From Sinonovacula constricta (lineage: Eukaryota > Mollusca > Bivalvia > Cardiida > Solecurtidae), in assembly GCA_007844125.1 (NCBI GenBank), contig CM017572.1, positions 33,944,095 through 34,008,094 of the forward strand: a DNA stretch of 64,000 bases. The letters are read 5' to 3'. The position numbers were made by a program, and so were the translations under genes. The notes below the pieces were generated by a model. The model was not told the DNA's origin, did not search any database, and was given only the letters and a program-made list of their open reading frames with translations. Shown piece by piece: positions 24,824 to 36,063 of this stretch (within the stretch, counting starts at the first letter, position 1; every line of letters starts with the position of its first letter).

Positions 24824-26569
24824 ATGGCCAGCAAAAGAACCATGAATGACAGGAGTCTTAACTCGTCCACCGAGTCTGTGGGAGCGCCACACAAGCTGAT
24901 CAGGGTAGAGGAAGATGAGGGTGTTGAGGGGTCGATGATAATGGCCCCGAAAACCCCAACTCATTATAGAGAAGGGAGGTCAGGCCCAAAGGCCACCTCC
25001 ACCCCCCAGCTAGACAATGAGCGTTTTGTAGTTCCGGAGACGCCGGAAAAGAAAAAACCCAAGAAGGGGGAAAGCAAAAATGATGAAAAACCTAGGCACA
25101 GTAGGAGTAGTAGTAGGAATAAGAAAAATGGAGAAGAAGGGAGCTCGAAGAAGAAGAAGAAGAAGAGTAGAAAACACTCTAAGTCAAGGAGTGAGGAATC
25201 ACTCCAGGGTACTAATCCATCTTCAGACTCCCAAGCCGCCCCATCCTCCCCACCTCCCACACCCCCTCCACCCGCTCCATCCTCCCCACCTCCCACACCC
25301 CCTCTACCCCAACCAAACTCAACCAGGCTAAGTTACGCGGACATGGTCGCCGCAACGCCCACGGTGGAGACGCCAAAGCGGTCGCAGCCGGTGTTTGAGG
25401 AAGAGATGGCAGTGGAAGCCCCATCGGGACAACCATCTGCCCTCTCCCGGGCCACCAGTCTACCGGTGGCCTGGATTACAATCACCCTGGCTGTGGTGGG
25501 CGGGGCGTTCCCTCTTGGGCGGGCGGCGGAAATAGCCGCATCCTTTAGAAACTATATAGGGACCAGCTGCTGCTCACCCATTAGCAAACAAAAGAACGGT
25601 CTAACATTCAAATTAAGATCAGACTTATTTACTAAAGCAACAAACTTTAACTTTGGGCAATACGACTGGGAGGTAAAAAAACAAAACAAATCTATAACCG
25701 GAATCATTTACGCCCAGACCAAACCAGTCAATCAAGGACACAATAGACTCACTGAAAAAACAAGAGAATGTAAGAGAGGTACGCCTCACAAAAAATCAAT
25801 CAGCCATTGCAGTGAAGTTTAACGAACCGACCCTACCACTAACTATCATGGGCAATCTGGTCAAACCTGCCCTGGCCAAAGAATCTAGGTGCAACAATTG
25901 CCAAAACTTCGGTCACTTTGGTACACAATGCACCAAACATGCCCCCATTGCGCAGGTAATCACCTCTCTAAAAATTGCAAAAACAAGCAAAATAAAAAAT
26001 GCGCAAATTGTGGAGGGGATCACTCTGCCGCATATAAAGGATGCCCAGTTTATACTAAATACATGGAGAAGATAAAAATCTCCAACTCAATTAAATCTAA
26101 AGAATTTAATACGAGATGCCAGGAGAAAGGTATCTCTCCCCCAGCACCAAACCAGGTCAACTTTGGTGCAAAAAAATTAAGTAAGAAAGAAATAAGCGAT
26201 TTGGCAACAAAATAAGTTGGGAAAAACGCGAAAGAAATAGAAGAAATAATTACTGAAGCACTCCAACCCCAACTAACCAACAATGTAGGTAAGGCTGAAA
26301 GCACCACAGCCAAATCAAATCACAAAAATAAGGAAAATAAGGGAAAGCAGCAGCCCAAAACAAATAAAAACCACCGACCTAGACGGCCAAGGCGACACGA
26401 CAGGCCCCACCCCCCACACCACTTCAACCAAGCAGGACCGATGCCAGGACCGATGCCGGGGCCAAACCCATACAACCAATGGATGGGTCCCAATCAATGG
26501 CACGGACCAGAGTTCTATGGCCCAAGGGGGAATTGGCAACCGATGGATCAAGGACGTTGGACCTACTAA
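24824..26569 (+). pseudogene. ORF1 (gag-like nucleic-acid-binding protein), broken
   Basis: The first segment (from ATG 24,824) encodes a Lys/Ser-rich basic region and a proline-rich linker (PPPTPPPPAP), then a segment with 'FGQYDWEVK'. Near 25,735 the frame changes to one reading through 'VREVRLTKNQSAIAVKF' and the first knuckle (CNNCQNFGHFGTQC). Near 25,930 it changes again to the knuckles CPHCAGNHLSKNC and CANCGGDHSAAYKGC. A TAA at 26,213-26,215 interrupts the third frame, which continues as a basic, Pro/Gly/Met-rich tail (PMPGPMPGPNPYNQW) to a stop at 26,567-26,569. The ancestral protein would have been about 580 residues. In related elements ORF1 binds element RNA. Confidence 0.8.
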
Positions 26570-26632
26570 TAGAAAAACACTGACATGAACACATTGGCGT
26601 CATAGCCATTGAATAGTATGAAATAAATAACA

Positions 26633-29600
26633 ATGACGACGAAGTCCAAAAATAATCAACTCCAAAGTAAAAAGGGCCTCGCCGTCTTAAGTTGGAATGC
26701 GTGTGGTATCGTAGGACAATGTACCTCTAAAATTAGTGAACTTATGAAACACTTACATCAGCCTGCCTATTCGATAAAAGTGAATTTTACGTTCTTGATA
26801 ATACAATGGGTAGCGACCACATGCCCATCGCTATTAATGTAAATTTTTCACCAAATAAAAGTACACAAAATCATAATAAAAAATGAAATGTGAGTAGAGC
26901 GACTCAGGATAACTGGAATAATTTTAAAGAAAAATGCGAACCTGAACTCGCAAACATTAAGGAACAGGATGTAAACAATAACCTCAACACCACATACTCA
27001 AAATTAATCAATATACTCAACGACACCATACCAAGATACAAAAATACTCAAAACAAACCAAGTAAAGTGGTACCGTGATGGAATAACGAATGCACCAAAG
27101 CTGCAAAACTAAGAGAAAATAGGAGAAAAGATTATAAAAGGGACCCAAACTCTACATTTAAGCTTAAATTATGGCAAGATGCTAGGAGAGAAGCAAACAA
27201 AAAACAAAATCATAAGACAAGCAAAAGCTAGAAATTGGGAAAACTTTTGTTCAAACATAACCCACAGAACCACCAGTAAAGAATTGTGGGATTTCATGAA
27301 AAAAATAAGGGGAAAACAAAGTCAAAGCAGCCATCCATTTTTAGTTAATCATCAAGTAATCACAGATCCAACTGAAAAGGCGGAAGCCCTAGTAAGTCAT
27401 TACCAAAAGGTCAGCAGCAACAATGGCTACACCCCTGATTTCATTAAAAAGAAGGAATCAATCTCCAACAAGGTCAATAATTTAATCAAAAATGAAACAA
27501 ATCACACGGAGATTGACTACAATAAACCTTTCTCTTTTATAGAACTTAATGTAGCGTTAGGCACATGTAAAAGTGGAGCACCAGGTGATGATGGAATCCA
27601 CTATGAAATATTAAAACAATTGCCAACACAAGCTAAAGAAAGTATTCTTGAAATGTTTAACAATTCATGGACTCAGGGAATAATACCAGACTCATGGTCG
27701 GAAGCGACAATAATACCTCTACTTAAGCCCAATAAACCGACTAACGATCCAGGGTCATACAGACCAATATCACTCACCTCCACGTTTACAAAACTAATGC
27801 AAAAAATGATAAAACAGAGGCTATGTTCATACTTGGAGTCGAATAACATCCTATCCGAAAACCAATCTGGATGTAGGTCAAATCACTCCTGTAACGACAA
27901 CCTAGTAAGGCTAGAATCTGATGTAAAAATAGCACAAGCAAAACGTAAATTTGTCACAGCAGTTTGTTTGGATCTAACTGCTGCTTTCGATAAAATGTGG
28001 GCCGAAGGAGCAATAGGCACTTTAATGAAATACGGAATTAAAGGAAATATGTTAAAATGGCTTTCGGCATTCCTAAAAACACGAAAAATTAAAGTAAGAT
28101 ATGAAGGCAAATCATCTTCCACTCATACCACCGAAAATGGATGCCCACAAGGCAGTGTACTATCGCCAATCTTATTCACTCTGTTCATGAACTCACTAAA
28201 TGATGTAATCAACAAACACAACATGAAGAATAAATACCTTAAATCAACTTATACAATTAAAATATCTCAATTCGTACATGACAGTGCTGTCTGGGTGACA
28301 AGTAACAATCCTAAACAAGGGGTTCAAAAAATACAAAAAGCACTGTTTGATATAGAAAAATGGGCTCTTAACTTTGGCTTCTTAATTAACCCAAACAAAA
28401 CCCAGCCTATCATATTTAGACATGGGAATTCTATAGTAGATGATATGCTGAAACTTACATTATGCAATAAAACACTCGAATACAGCGACAATATAACCTT
28501 CCTGGGACTTATCTTTGACAAACACCTAACGTGGAAGGATCACATCAACACATTAATTGGAAAATGTGAGAAAGACATCAACGTGATACGATCCATAAAA
28601 GGTAAGAACTAGGGGACAAACAAGAAATGTCTAGCTACACTGTATAGAGCATTAATTAAGTCTAAAATACAATATGGAATGGTAGCGTTTGGCTCCGCAC
28701 ATAAAGCACATCTCGAAAAATTACAAATTCTCCAAAATAAAGTAATTAAAGTCATATTAGGCGCCCCTAATTATGCCCGCACAGAAGCAATACATGCAGA
28801 GATTGGAGAATTCACAATAATTGACCAAATAAACATGTGTAGCTTAAAATATTGGGTACGTGCAAGCAGACTAGGGAATACACTATCAACGAATAAAGAA
28901 ACGTACCCACGCATAGGAGCATGGTTAAACAGGGTCAACAAACCATATACACAAAAAATACATACCTTATTAGAAGAAATAGGACTGTCTGTAGACCAGT
29001 TATCACCCCCAGTCAATTCTAATTTGGTGGGTATAACCCCCATCAATATAGACACCAATCTAGCTAAGACAATTAGCAAAAAAGACGACCCTACCACAAT
29101 CAGAACGATCGCAGATAACTTTATTCAATCATCATCAGCTAACATATGCATATATACTGATGGCAGTAAAGACCCAATTAAAAACACAACAGGTGCAGGA
29201 ATAAGTATCTACTATAATAACAGACCAATTAAACAATAAAAAATCAAGTTAGATTGAAGACATTCCATATTTACCTGTGAACTTTTTGCCATTAAAGTGG
29301 CACTTTCATGGGTAAATATCAGTCAACTAAGTAATCAATACATAGACCTGTACACAGATTCGCTCAGTGCATTACAAGCAATACAGTCAGTAGACAATAA
29401 AAACAGACCCGACATAATTAGAGATATTTACATGACAAATACAATAATAAAACAACGAAACAATACCAATGTAACTTTAAAATGGATACCCAGCCATGTG
29501 GGAATAACAGGCAATGAAGCCGCAGACCAATTAGCGAAGGAGGCCTCAACGACTGGAATGCCCACAAAGCTAGGTATAAGCGTAAAAGAAGCCTACAGTT

Positions 29601-30016
29601 CTATAAAGAACCACTACACACTTAAAGCAGAAAAAAGGTTTAACGAATACAAACAATCACACAACTATTCATATGGTAACAGAAACACAAACATAAAAAT
29701 ACACCATAACAATAATTACTATGACAAGATCTACACCAGGTTAAGACTAGGAGCCAGCTACCTTGGAGCTGAGAATAAATACAAACCTAGAAACTGCCCG
29801 CACTGTAACCAAACAGAATCATTCGACCATATCATATGTATATGCAAGCAACACACCACAGCTCGTATCAGATTAGAAAAAACAATGCTCAAAGAATTAG
29901 GGCTAACAAACATTAACACCAATACCTTACTATTTCCACCAAATTCAATAGCAGATAGGATTAAAAGAGCATTGTTTAATTATTTGGAGGAAATTGACTA
30001 CATCAACGACATCTAG
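26633..30016 (+). pseudogene. ORF2 (endonuclease, reverse transcriptase, RNase H), broken
   Basis: The endonuclease begins with 'LAVLSWNACGIVGQ', then after about 45 residues jumps to its C-terminal 'GSDHMPI' motif in another frame (about 26,812). Some 200 residues between are missing. Stops follow at 26,884 (TGA) and 27,076 (TGA), and a frameshift near 27,190. The RT (27,179-28,612) shows 'GAPGDDGI', 'YRPISLTSTF', 'DLTAAFDKMW' and 'NGCPQGSVLSPILF'. Its catalytic box reads F-V-H-D (28,271-28,282) where F-A-D-D is expected. A TAG at 28,610, TAA at 29,237 and TGA at 29,255 split the rest. RNase H parts are 'IYTDGSKD', 'YTDSLSALQAIQ' and 'KWIPSHVGITGNEAAD'. A Cys/His cluster (CPHCNQTESFDHIICIC) ends the protein. 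Confidence 0.88.
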
Positions 30017-30052
30017 ACATGAACTGTAGGTCATGGTAGAAACGAAGCTTTT

Positions 30053-30356
30053 AAAACCAGTAGGTGGAGGGTAGCTGAATAAACGGTGGACTCCTAAAGA
30101 CCCCGTAAAAACAAAGGCACCCAGTGAACCCACCGAACAAATAGGACGGTTAAGGTAAAACTCAATAATTAAAACAGTAGGTGGAGGGTAGCTGAATAAA
30201 CGGTGGACTTCTAAAGACCCCGTAAAAACAAAGGCACCCAATGAACCCACCGAACAAAAGGAAACTTTTATCCACTGGACCATATATAACTAGAACAAGG
30301 GTCGCTGAATAAACGGTGGCCCCTAAAGGGCCCCGTAAAAACAAAGGCACCCGCGT
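30053..30356 (+). repeat. 117-bp tandem repeat in the non-LTR 3' untranslated part
   Basis: 'taggtggagggtagctgaat' starts at 30,061 and 30,178. A third, truncated copy begins about 30,298 ('gtcgctgaataaacggtgg'). Each copy contains 'ccccgtaaaaacaaaggcac'. Confidence 0.9.
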
Positions 30357-30803
30357 AAGAACAAAAAGATAGCCAAGAGTCGGTATCCCCCCTCAAGGGC
30401 GGAGGCGCATGCGCACCGACGATAAGAAGTAGGGGAAATCAGGTAACAATAAGTGTAAATAAAAAAGAAAAACTGCACCGCCCCCTCCCCTGCACAACCT
30501 TGTTATTGCAACTAACATTAACAGTGGAAAAAAAAATACAAAAATAAAAAAAATCCCCACTGGATGTAAATACATTAACTATATCATGTAACATTGGTTG
30601 GGGTGGGGGTGAGTGAGGATCCAACACAGTTTTTTTACACTTTTCTTATTCATATATTACTCCACATGTACACATGTACGTCCTATAACAAACATATAAT
30701 AATTATTAATAACGAGATTAAAGCATAAGCATAAGCATCACATTTTAAACAATACAACAATGACAACAATTGATAATAATAATATAACTACAATTTACTT
30801 CAA

Positions 30804-30879
30804 CCCGTCCTGACTGGGGTTCGAACCCGGGGCCTTGACACTGAGTGGCAAACACTCTACCAACTGAGCTAAGCGGGCT
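30804..30879 (-). other. tRNA-like sequence within the 3' LTR
   Basis: On the minus strand (the element's sense strand) it reads 'gcccgcttagctcagttggt', a near-perfect A box, and later 'cgggttcgaacccc', a perfect B box. D and T arms can pair, but the anticodon arm has a mismatch and no U33, and the acceptor arms pair poorly. It is better called a pol III-type tRNA-derived insert than a tRNA gene. The identical block is at 38,253-38,328. Confidence 0.7.
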
Positions 30880-31195
30880 GTTAGCTCCTAATTAATTCTT
30901 ATACAATAGTAAAATATCATTACTAATGACAGTTTAATAACTTTACAATAACAACTGCCTAAATAATATCTAAAATGAGTTTTAAGAATAATTACAATTA
31001 GAAACCTACAAGACAATATTCATAATACTTACAAGGACTATCGGTCCTATGACTTTCTATCTCTCACTCTGTGATATTGCTGTAAGTAAGCAGTTCTGTA
31101 AATAAACATGCAATTCTATTAGTGTGCAATAACTGTTAGTAATGTAACGTTTGTCGTCGCCGTAGTCATTCGTTACCGTCTATTAAATATTTCTA

Positions 31196-31450
31196 ATGCC
31201 AAAACAATATAAAAATACCAGTGCTAAAAGAAGACGGATAATCCAACCGCTGAGTCAATACAATTCAACAACTCAAACACCAATTCAAGCAAACCAAAGG
31301 CAAACCATGAGAAACGATCCTTACAGGTTGACGACTGGCGGCGGACTGACCAGCGTGGTTCAAAATAGAATCACGTGGTATAGAAAAGGCGCGAAGACCA
31401 AATTAACAGACTGCACTAAATTAAAAGCGAAAGTAATTACACTAAATTAA
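31196..31450 (+). CDS. 84-codon frame in the LTR, antisense to gag-pol
   Basis: Encodes a basic, Gln/Thr/Arg-rich peptide starting MPKQYKNTSAKRRR with no domain I recognise. Its counterpart at 38,645-38,899 has one residue change (Arg to Lys). Both copies being open reflects recent LTR homogenisation rather than proven selection. It may be chance. Confidence 0.25.
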   Translation: MPKQYKNTSAKRRRIIQPLSQYNSTTQTPIQANQRQTMRNDPYRLTTGGGLTSVVQNRITWYRKGAKTKLTDCTKLKAKVITLN

Positions 31451-31477
31451 AAAATGCTAAAATACCTCTCTGCTACA

Positions 31478-31493
31478 TACACCCCCTCTCCCA
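31478..31493 (-). other. Polypurine tract
   Basis: Sense sequence 'gggagagggggtgta' ends directly at the 3' LTR start (TGTAGC), the expected plus-strand priming site. Immediately upstream is a 9-bp hairpin with a 3-base loop (31,494-31,514). Confidence 0.8.
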
Positions 31494-31816
31494 TAAAAGT
31501 CGTCCCGACTTTTAAATGGAACAAATCTTTCTGCCTTTCTAGAATGCTACGCTAAGTAAATCGATAAACTACTTTATCACTGAAAGAGCAGAACTATGGC
31601 CAAAAAAGTAAAAACACTTATGTACAACATATAACGTATATGAAACGTCTAATATATAATACTTATCCAACAATTATGATAAGCCAGTTAGAAATGTAAC
31701 AGTACTAACCAAAAACTAATCAACAATCTCTTACTAAGAAAGACTCTTTCTAGATCCTATAAGTATTTTATCAAACACCAAAATGATAAAAAAAATGTTT
31801 AAAACCATAAAATAAA

Positions 31817-34800
31817 TTAGTTATCTAAGTATCTTGAGAGTAATTTAGTTGTAAATCTTGCACTTTCTGTATGGAGATCCAGTAATGTTTTATATGTATT
31901 GGTTTCTGGTTGTTGCAACAAGTTAAGTCTATCGGGGGGTTTACGAACCCTCGCCGATCTTCTCGGTGGGATGGGCATAGAACCAGTGTTTCCATTGTTG
32001 TTGTTTGATGTGGCTGCGTTTTTCTCTCCTTCCTCCGCCGTAACCGTTTTGGTTACCCTGTCAGTTTCCTTTTCCTCCTCACTTTCCTCCAAAAAGTACT
32101 CTTCGTCGGAAGCGCACTCCTCTTCTTCCTCCTCTGCTCTACTCGCTGGTATAGAAATGTCAGAGTAATTTGTACTCTTTTCTACACACAATTCTCCTCC
32201 CTCTTTACTTTTGTTACCGGCCGGTCCATTATCATCATCCCTGAAATTAGACACAAATATTGAATCCACAGATTCTTGATTGTTCACATCTCTCTCTACT
32301 TTATTATCCCTTTTACACATTGGTTTAGGTGTGGGTTTGTCCTTACAGCCTACATCATTAAGTAGCAATAAATGGTTTCTGTGCAAAGTTTTTTCTTGAC
32401 CACTAGATGTTTTAACCACATAAACTGGTATCTCCTCTCTTGGTTGTCTAACAACCTCATACACATCTTGCTCAAACTTGTCACTTATTTTATGAGGACC
32501 CTTATGAGCCAATATTCGAACCAGAACTTTTTGACCGACAGCGATCTCTGCTGCTTTAGCCTTTTTGTCGTAATTATGCTTTTGAATGTCTCTTGCTCTT
32601 TGTAAATGTTTATAAGCAATATCTTGCACAGTCTGAATACGGTGTTTTAATTCTGTGACGTAATCGTTTGTTATTTTATCATCAACTAACTGGAATTTCA
32701 TATCAATTGGTAAAACTGCCTTCCTATTGAACATTAATTCAAAGGGTGAAAATTTGGTAGACTCGTGTTTTGTTGCGTTATATGCAAAGCATAACGCAGA
32801 TATGTGATCTTTCCAATTTGCTTTCTTTGAGTCTTCTAATGTAGACAACATAGACAACAGCGTCCTGTTGTACCTTTCAGAAATGCCATTACATTGTGGG
32901 TGGTATATGGAAGTTTTAAGTTTGTCAATATTTAACATTTGGCATAGTTCTTTTATGACGGCTGATTCGAAATTAGCGCCCTGATCTGAAAGTAGCTTGG
33001 TGGGTATACCGTATGGGTAAATAAAATTGTTTAACAATACATCTGCGGTTGTTTTTGCGGTTTGATTTTTTGTTGGGACAGCAACAGAAAACTTTGTAAA
33101 ATGATCTGTAATAACCAGTATGTTCAGTATCCCGCCTTTACATGCGTCAACTTTCAAAAAATCTGTACAGACTAATTCAAGTGGATATCTAGATGTTATA
33201 TTTACCAATGGGGATCTTATGTTTGTAGAGGATTTGTTTCTCAGACATCTGTCACATTTTGCAACATGGCTTGCTACATCTACAGTATAAGCGGGCCAGT
33301 AGAAGCGGTCCCGAACCAGGGAAGTTGTTCTATCTTTCCCAGGATGACCTAACTCATTATGCAAACTAGTTAGTACCTGTTCTCTATATATTTCAGGTAA
33401 TACTAGCTGTCTCACAACTTCCTCATTGTCCGACATTTCCCTATACAAGAGACCTTTTACAACCTTAAACTTTTCGAAATGACGAGACATTGTTTGGTGG
33501 CTCTTGTCACCTTTCCATAATTTGTTTGCAGGGAAACGCTTGTCAATTACGGCTCTAAGCCAAAGTCCTATAATTTTGTCTTCTCTCTGAGCCTTTCTGA
33601 GCTCTCGGATCTCCAATTGTGACATTGAAGAAGTATCACTGCCTGTGATATCAGCAACATTAATAGAACAACTTTGTAAAATATCAACATATGCTGTGTA
33701 CGACACATTGCAAATTGCCTTAATAACATCACTACCAAGTGCCACATGTCCTTTGCTATCTATGCTAACTTGTTCATGGGGGTATCTAGACATGCAATCA
33801 GCATCCACATTCTTGCTACCTGGGCGATACACAATATCAAAGTCATAATCACTTAGGGCAGAAATCCATCTTTGACAAACAGCCTCAAGTTTAGAACTAG
33901 TTAAAACATGTGTCAGAGGATTATTGTCAGTATATACAGTGAACTTGTTTGCCACTAAATAATCAGAAAATTTGTCACATATAGCCCACTTGAGAGCCAA
34001 GAACTCGCGCTTAAAAGCTGAATAATTTCTTTCTGACTGAGTCAAAGAACGGCTTGCGTAAGCAATTACATGATTCCGTTCATTTTGTTTTTGATAAAGA
34101 ACAGCTCCAATACCATTCCCGCTTGCGGTAGTATGTAATTCAAAGGGCTTTAAAAAATCAGGATATGCAAGAACAGGGGGAGTAGTTAGAAGTCCTTTTA
34201 GATTGTTAAAACATTGTTCGTGTTTGTCACTCCACTGCCATTGTACCTGCTTCTTTGGCTTTAACTTTTTGGGACTTGTTGGGGGCAATAGATCTGTCAA
34301 TGGCTTTGAAACCTTTGAAAAATTATGTACGAATCTTCGGTAATAACCACAAAGTGCAAGAAAAGATCTGAGCTCATCTGCATCCTTAGGTCTTGGATAA
34401 TTTCTTATTATTTCAGTTTTGTCAGGATCTGTCTCTAGTCCATTCTCAGACACCACATGTCCAAGGAACTTAACCTGCTTTTGAGCAAAATGACATTTCT
34501 CAGGAGCCAACTTCATGCCACATTCACCAAGTCTAGTAAGAACAAGTTGTAATCGTTCAATATGTTGATCAAACGTGGAACTAAATATGACTAGATCATC
34601 CAGATATATGAAACATATTTTCATGTTATAATCTCCTATATAATGTTCCATAATCCTTTGATAACAGCTAGGACTGTTAGAAAGACCGAAAGGGAGTTTA
34701 TTAAACTCATAGAATCCTAACGGACCAAGAGTGAAAGCTGTGCGTTCTTTATGCTATTCAAGAACATCCACTTGATGGTAACCACTTTTCATATCTATAG

Positions 34801-36040
34801 TTGAAAACCACTTTGAACCATGCAAACTATCAAATATATCCTCTGGTCGGGGCAAAGCATATGCATCTTTAATGGTTCTGCTATTTAATGCTCTATAGTC
34901 AATGCACATTCGAAGTTTACCATTATTTCTTCTGACCAGAACCACGGCTGAAGCCCAAGGAGACATAGACCTTCTTATAATGTTATTTGCTAACAGTTGT
35001 TCAATGTGCTGCCTAACTTCTTCAATCATTGGTGGCGGAATACGTCTGTGACGTTGCTTAAAAGGCCTTTCATCAATTAAATCAATTCTATGCTTGAATT
35101 CCGAGCAATTTCCAATATCAAAGTCATTTGCCGAGAAGACATGTTTGTGCCTATTTAAAACATCTGTTAATGAAGACAATTGATTTCTAGACAGGTTTTT
35201 ATTTATGTCAACTTTGTCGAGAGGTGATTCTAAGATTTGATCACTTGTTGACAGGAATGGACTGTTATCAACAACAACAGGCTGTAACTCTGCTATGGTA
35301 CTTTTAGGGGCAATATTTACAGTATCCGTACTCAGGTTGGACAAATTAACGGAACTGTACTGTTTCTTACCATTATAATGATAGATAGTAGGGGTAACAG
35401 ATACATGTTCTGGCAAAGGTGACCTTTCGTGTCCATGAAGCATTACAGTAGTTGGTGTATAGTTCAACTCATGACTAGTGACACATTCTAAAGTGACTGA
35501 TTGATTAGGACCAATTGAAATAGTGTATGGCTCATTTGGTTTGACAGTTGCCAGGCAATAACCGTTTCTCTTAAGGGCCTTTTCTCTCAATATCAAACAT
35601 TGTAATGCTGTATACAAATGACCTTTCAACTGTGATTTTTGCAAAAAGTTATCCCCATAGTGTTTTTTACAATGATGCATCAAACATGTTAGGACATTAG
35701 TGCCTAGCAAAATAGGTGTTTTCTGGTTGTAGTTTGTATCTGAAACAACAAGCATTGGGCATATCAGCTCCTCACTATCAGGTAATTCAGGTACTCTTAT
35801 TGATGCCTCGATGAAACCTTTATATGGCAATGTGTTTCCATCTGCACATTCAATATGTAACAGCTCTGTTATAGGGTGCAATGTCGCATCTGAAAGATTA
35901 TCATTATAATATCTCTCAGAGCAAGTAGACACGCAAGAGCCTGTGTCACAAAGAGAAATTGTTTCTTTGCCATTACAGAATATGGTTACTTCTGACGGTT
36001 CACCAACCAGATGTGGGTCTTTACCTGTACTTTTACCTAT
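31817..36040 (-). pseudogene. pol: pol: protease, RT, RNase H, integrase; one amber codon
   Basis: A single 1,407-codon frame except for TAG at 34,754-34,756 (codon 429). It opens after a TAA at 36,041-36,043. Codons 32-34 give the protease motif DTG (LCDTGSC). The RT spans roughly codons 280-510, with 'LRMCIDYRALN' before the stop, then 'LPFGLSNSP' and the catalytic YLDD (codons 479-482). In RNase H, the expected first catalytic Asp is Thr (codon 638, HTTASGNGIG). Integrase has an HHCC finger (H-X4-H...C-X2-C, about codons 890-935) and D,D,E residues in CTDF, SDQGANFES and SERYNRT (about 957-1053). A gypsy-type C-terminal part is followed by an acidic tail and a basic 'RRSARVRKPPDRL'. A start at GTG 35,932 would cut the protease motif and is unlikely. 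No frame overlap with gag exists, so its mode of expression is unclear. Confidence 0.92.
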
Positions 36041-36063
36041 TTATTGACCCTCTACACAGGCAG

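Larger units (their letters stand above)
24480..30586 (+). mobile_element. Degenerate non-LTR retrotransposon, probably I/jockey-related
   Basis: Contains ORF1 with three CCHC knuckles, and ORF2 with endonuclease remnants, reverse transcriptase and a C-terminal RNase H. A downstream RNase H is found in I-like clades, whereas the CCHC pattern is shared with jockey-type ORF1s, so the clade is left open. The 5' limit is uncertain; short repeats (CAAATAGTTGTC, TTAGTAAGCTAA) at 24,540-24,750 look like a leader. The 3' untranslated part carries a 117-bp tandem repeat. The LTR element lies directly downstream and may have inserted into its tail. Multiple stops, frameshifts and a deletion make it inactive. 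Confidence 0.85.
30587..31477 (-). repeat. 3' LTR
   Basis: 891 bp, preceded in the sense direction by the polypurine tract. The U3 part contains an 84-codon frame on the opposite strand (31,196-31,450), and a tRNA-like sequence lies at 30,804-30,879. Aligns without gaps to 38,036-38,926 at an offset of 7,449. Confidence 0.95.

Noticed and set aside
24824..26569. Host zinc-knuckle gene
   Set aside because: The knuckle spacing, the following endonuclease/RT frame and the several frameshifts identify it as ORF1 of the retrotransposon.
30804..30879. Functional tRNA gene in the LTR
   Set aside because: The anticodon arm has a mismatch and lacks U33, and the acceptor arms pair poorly. It is part of both LTRs.
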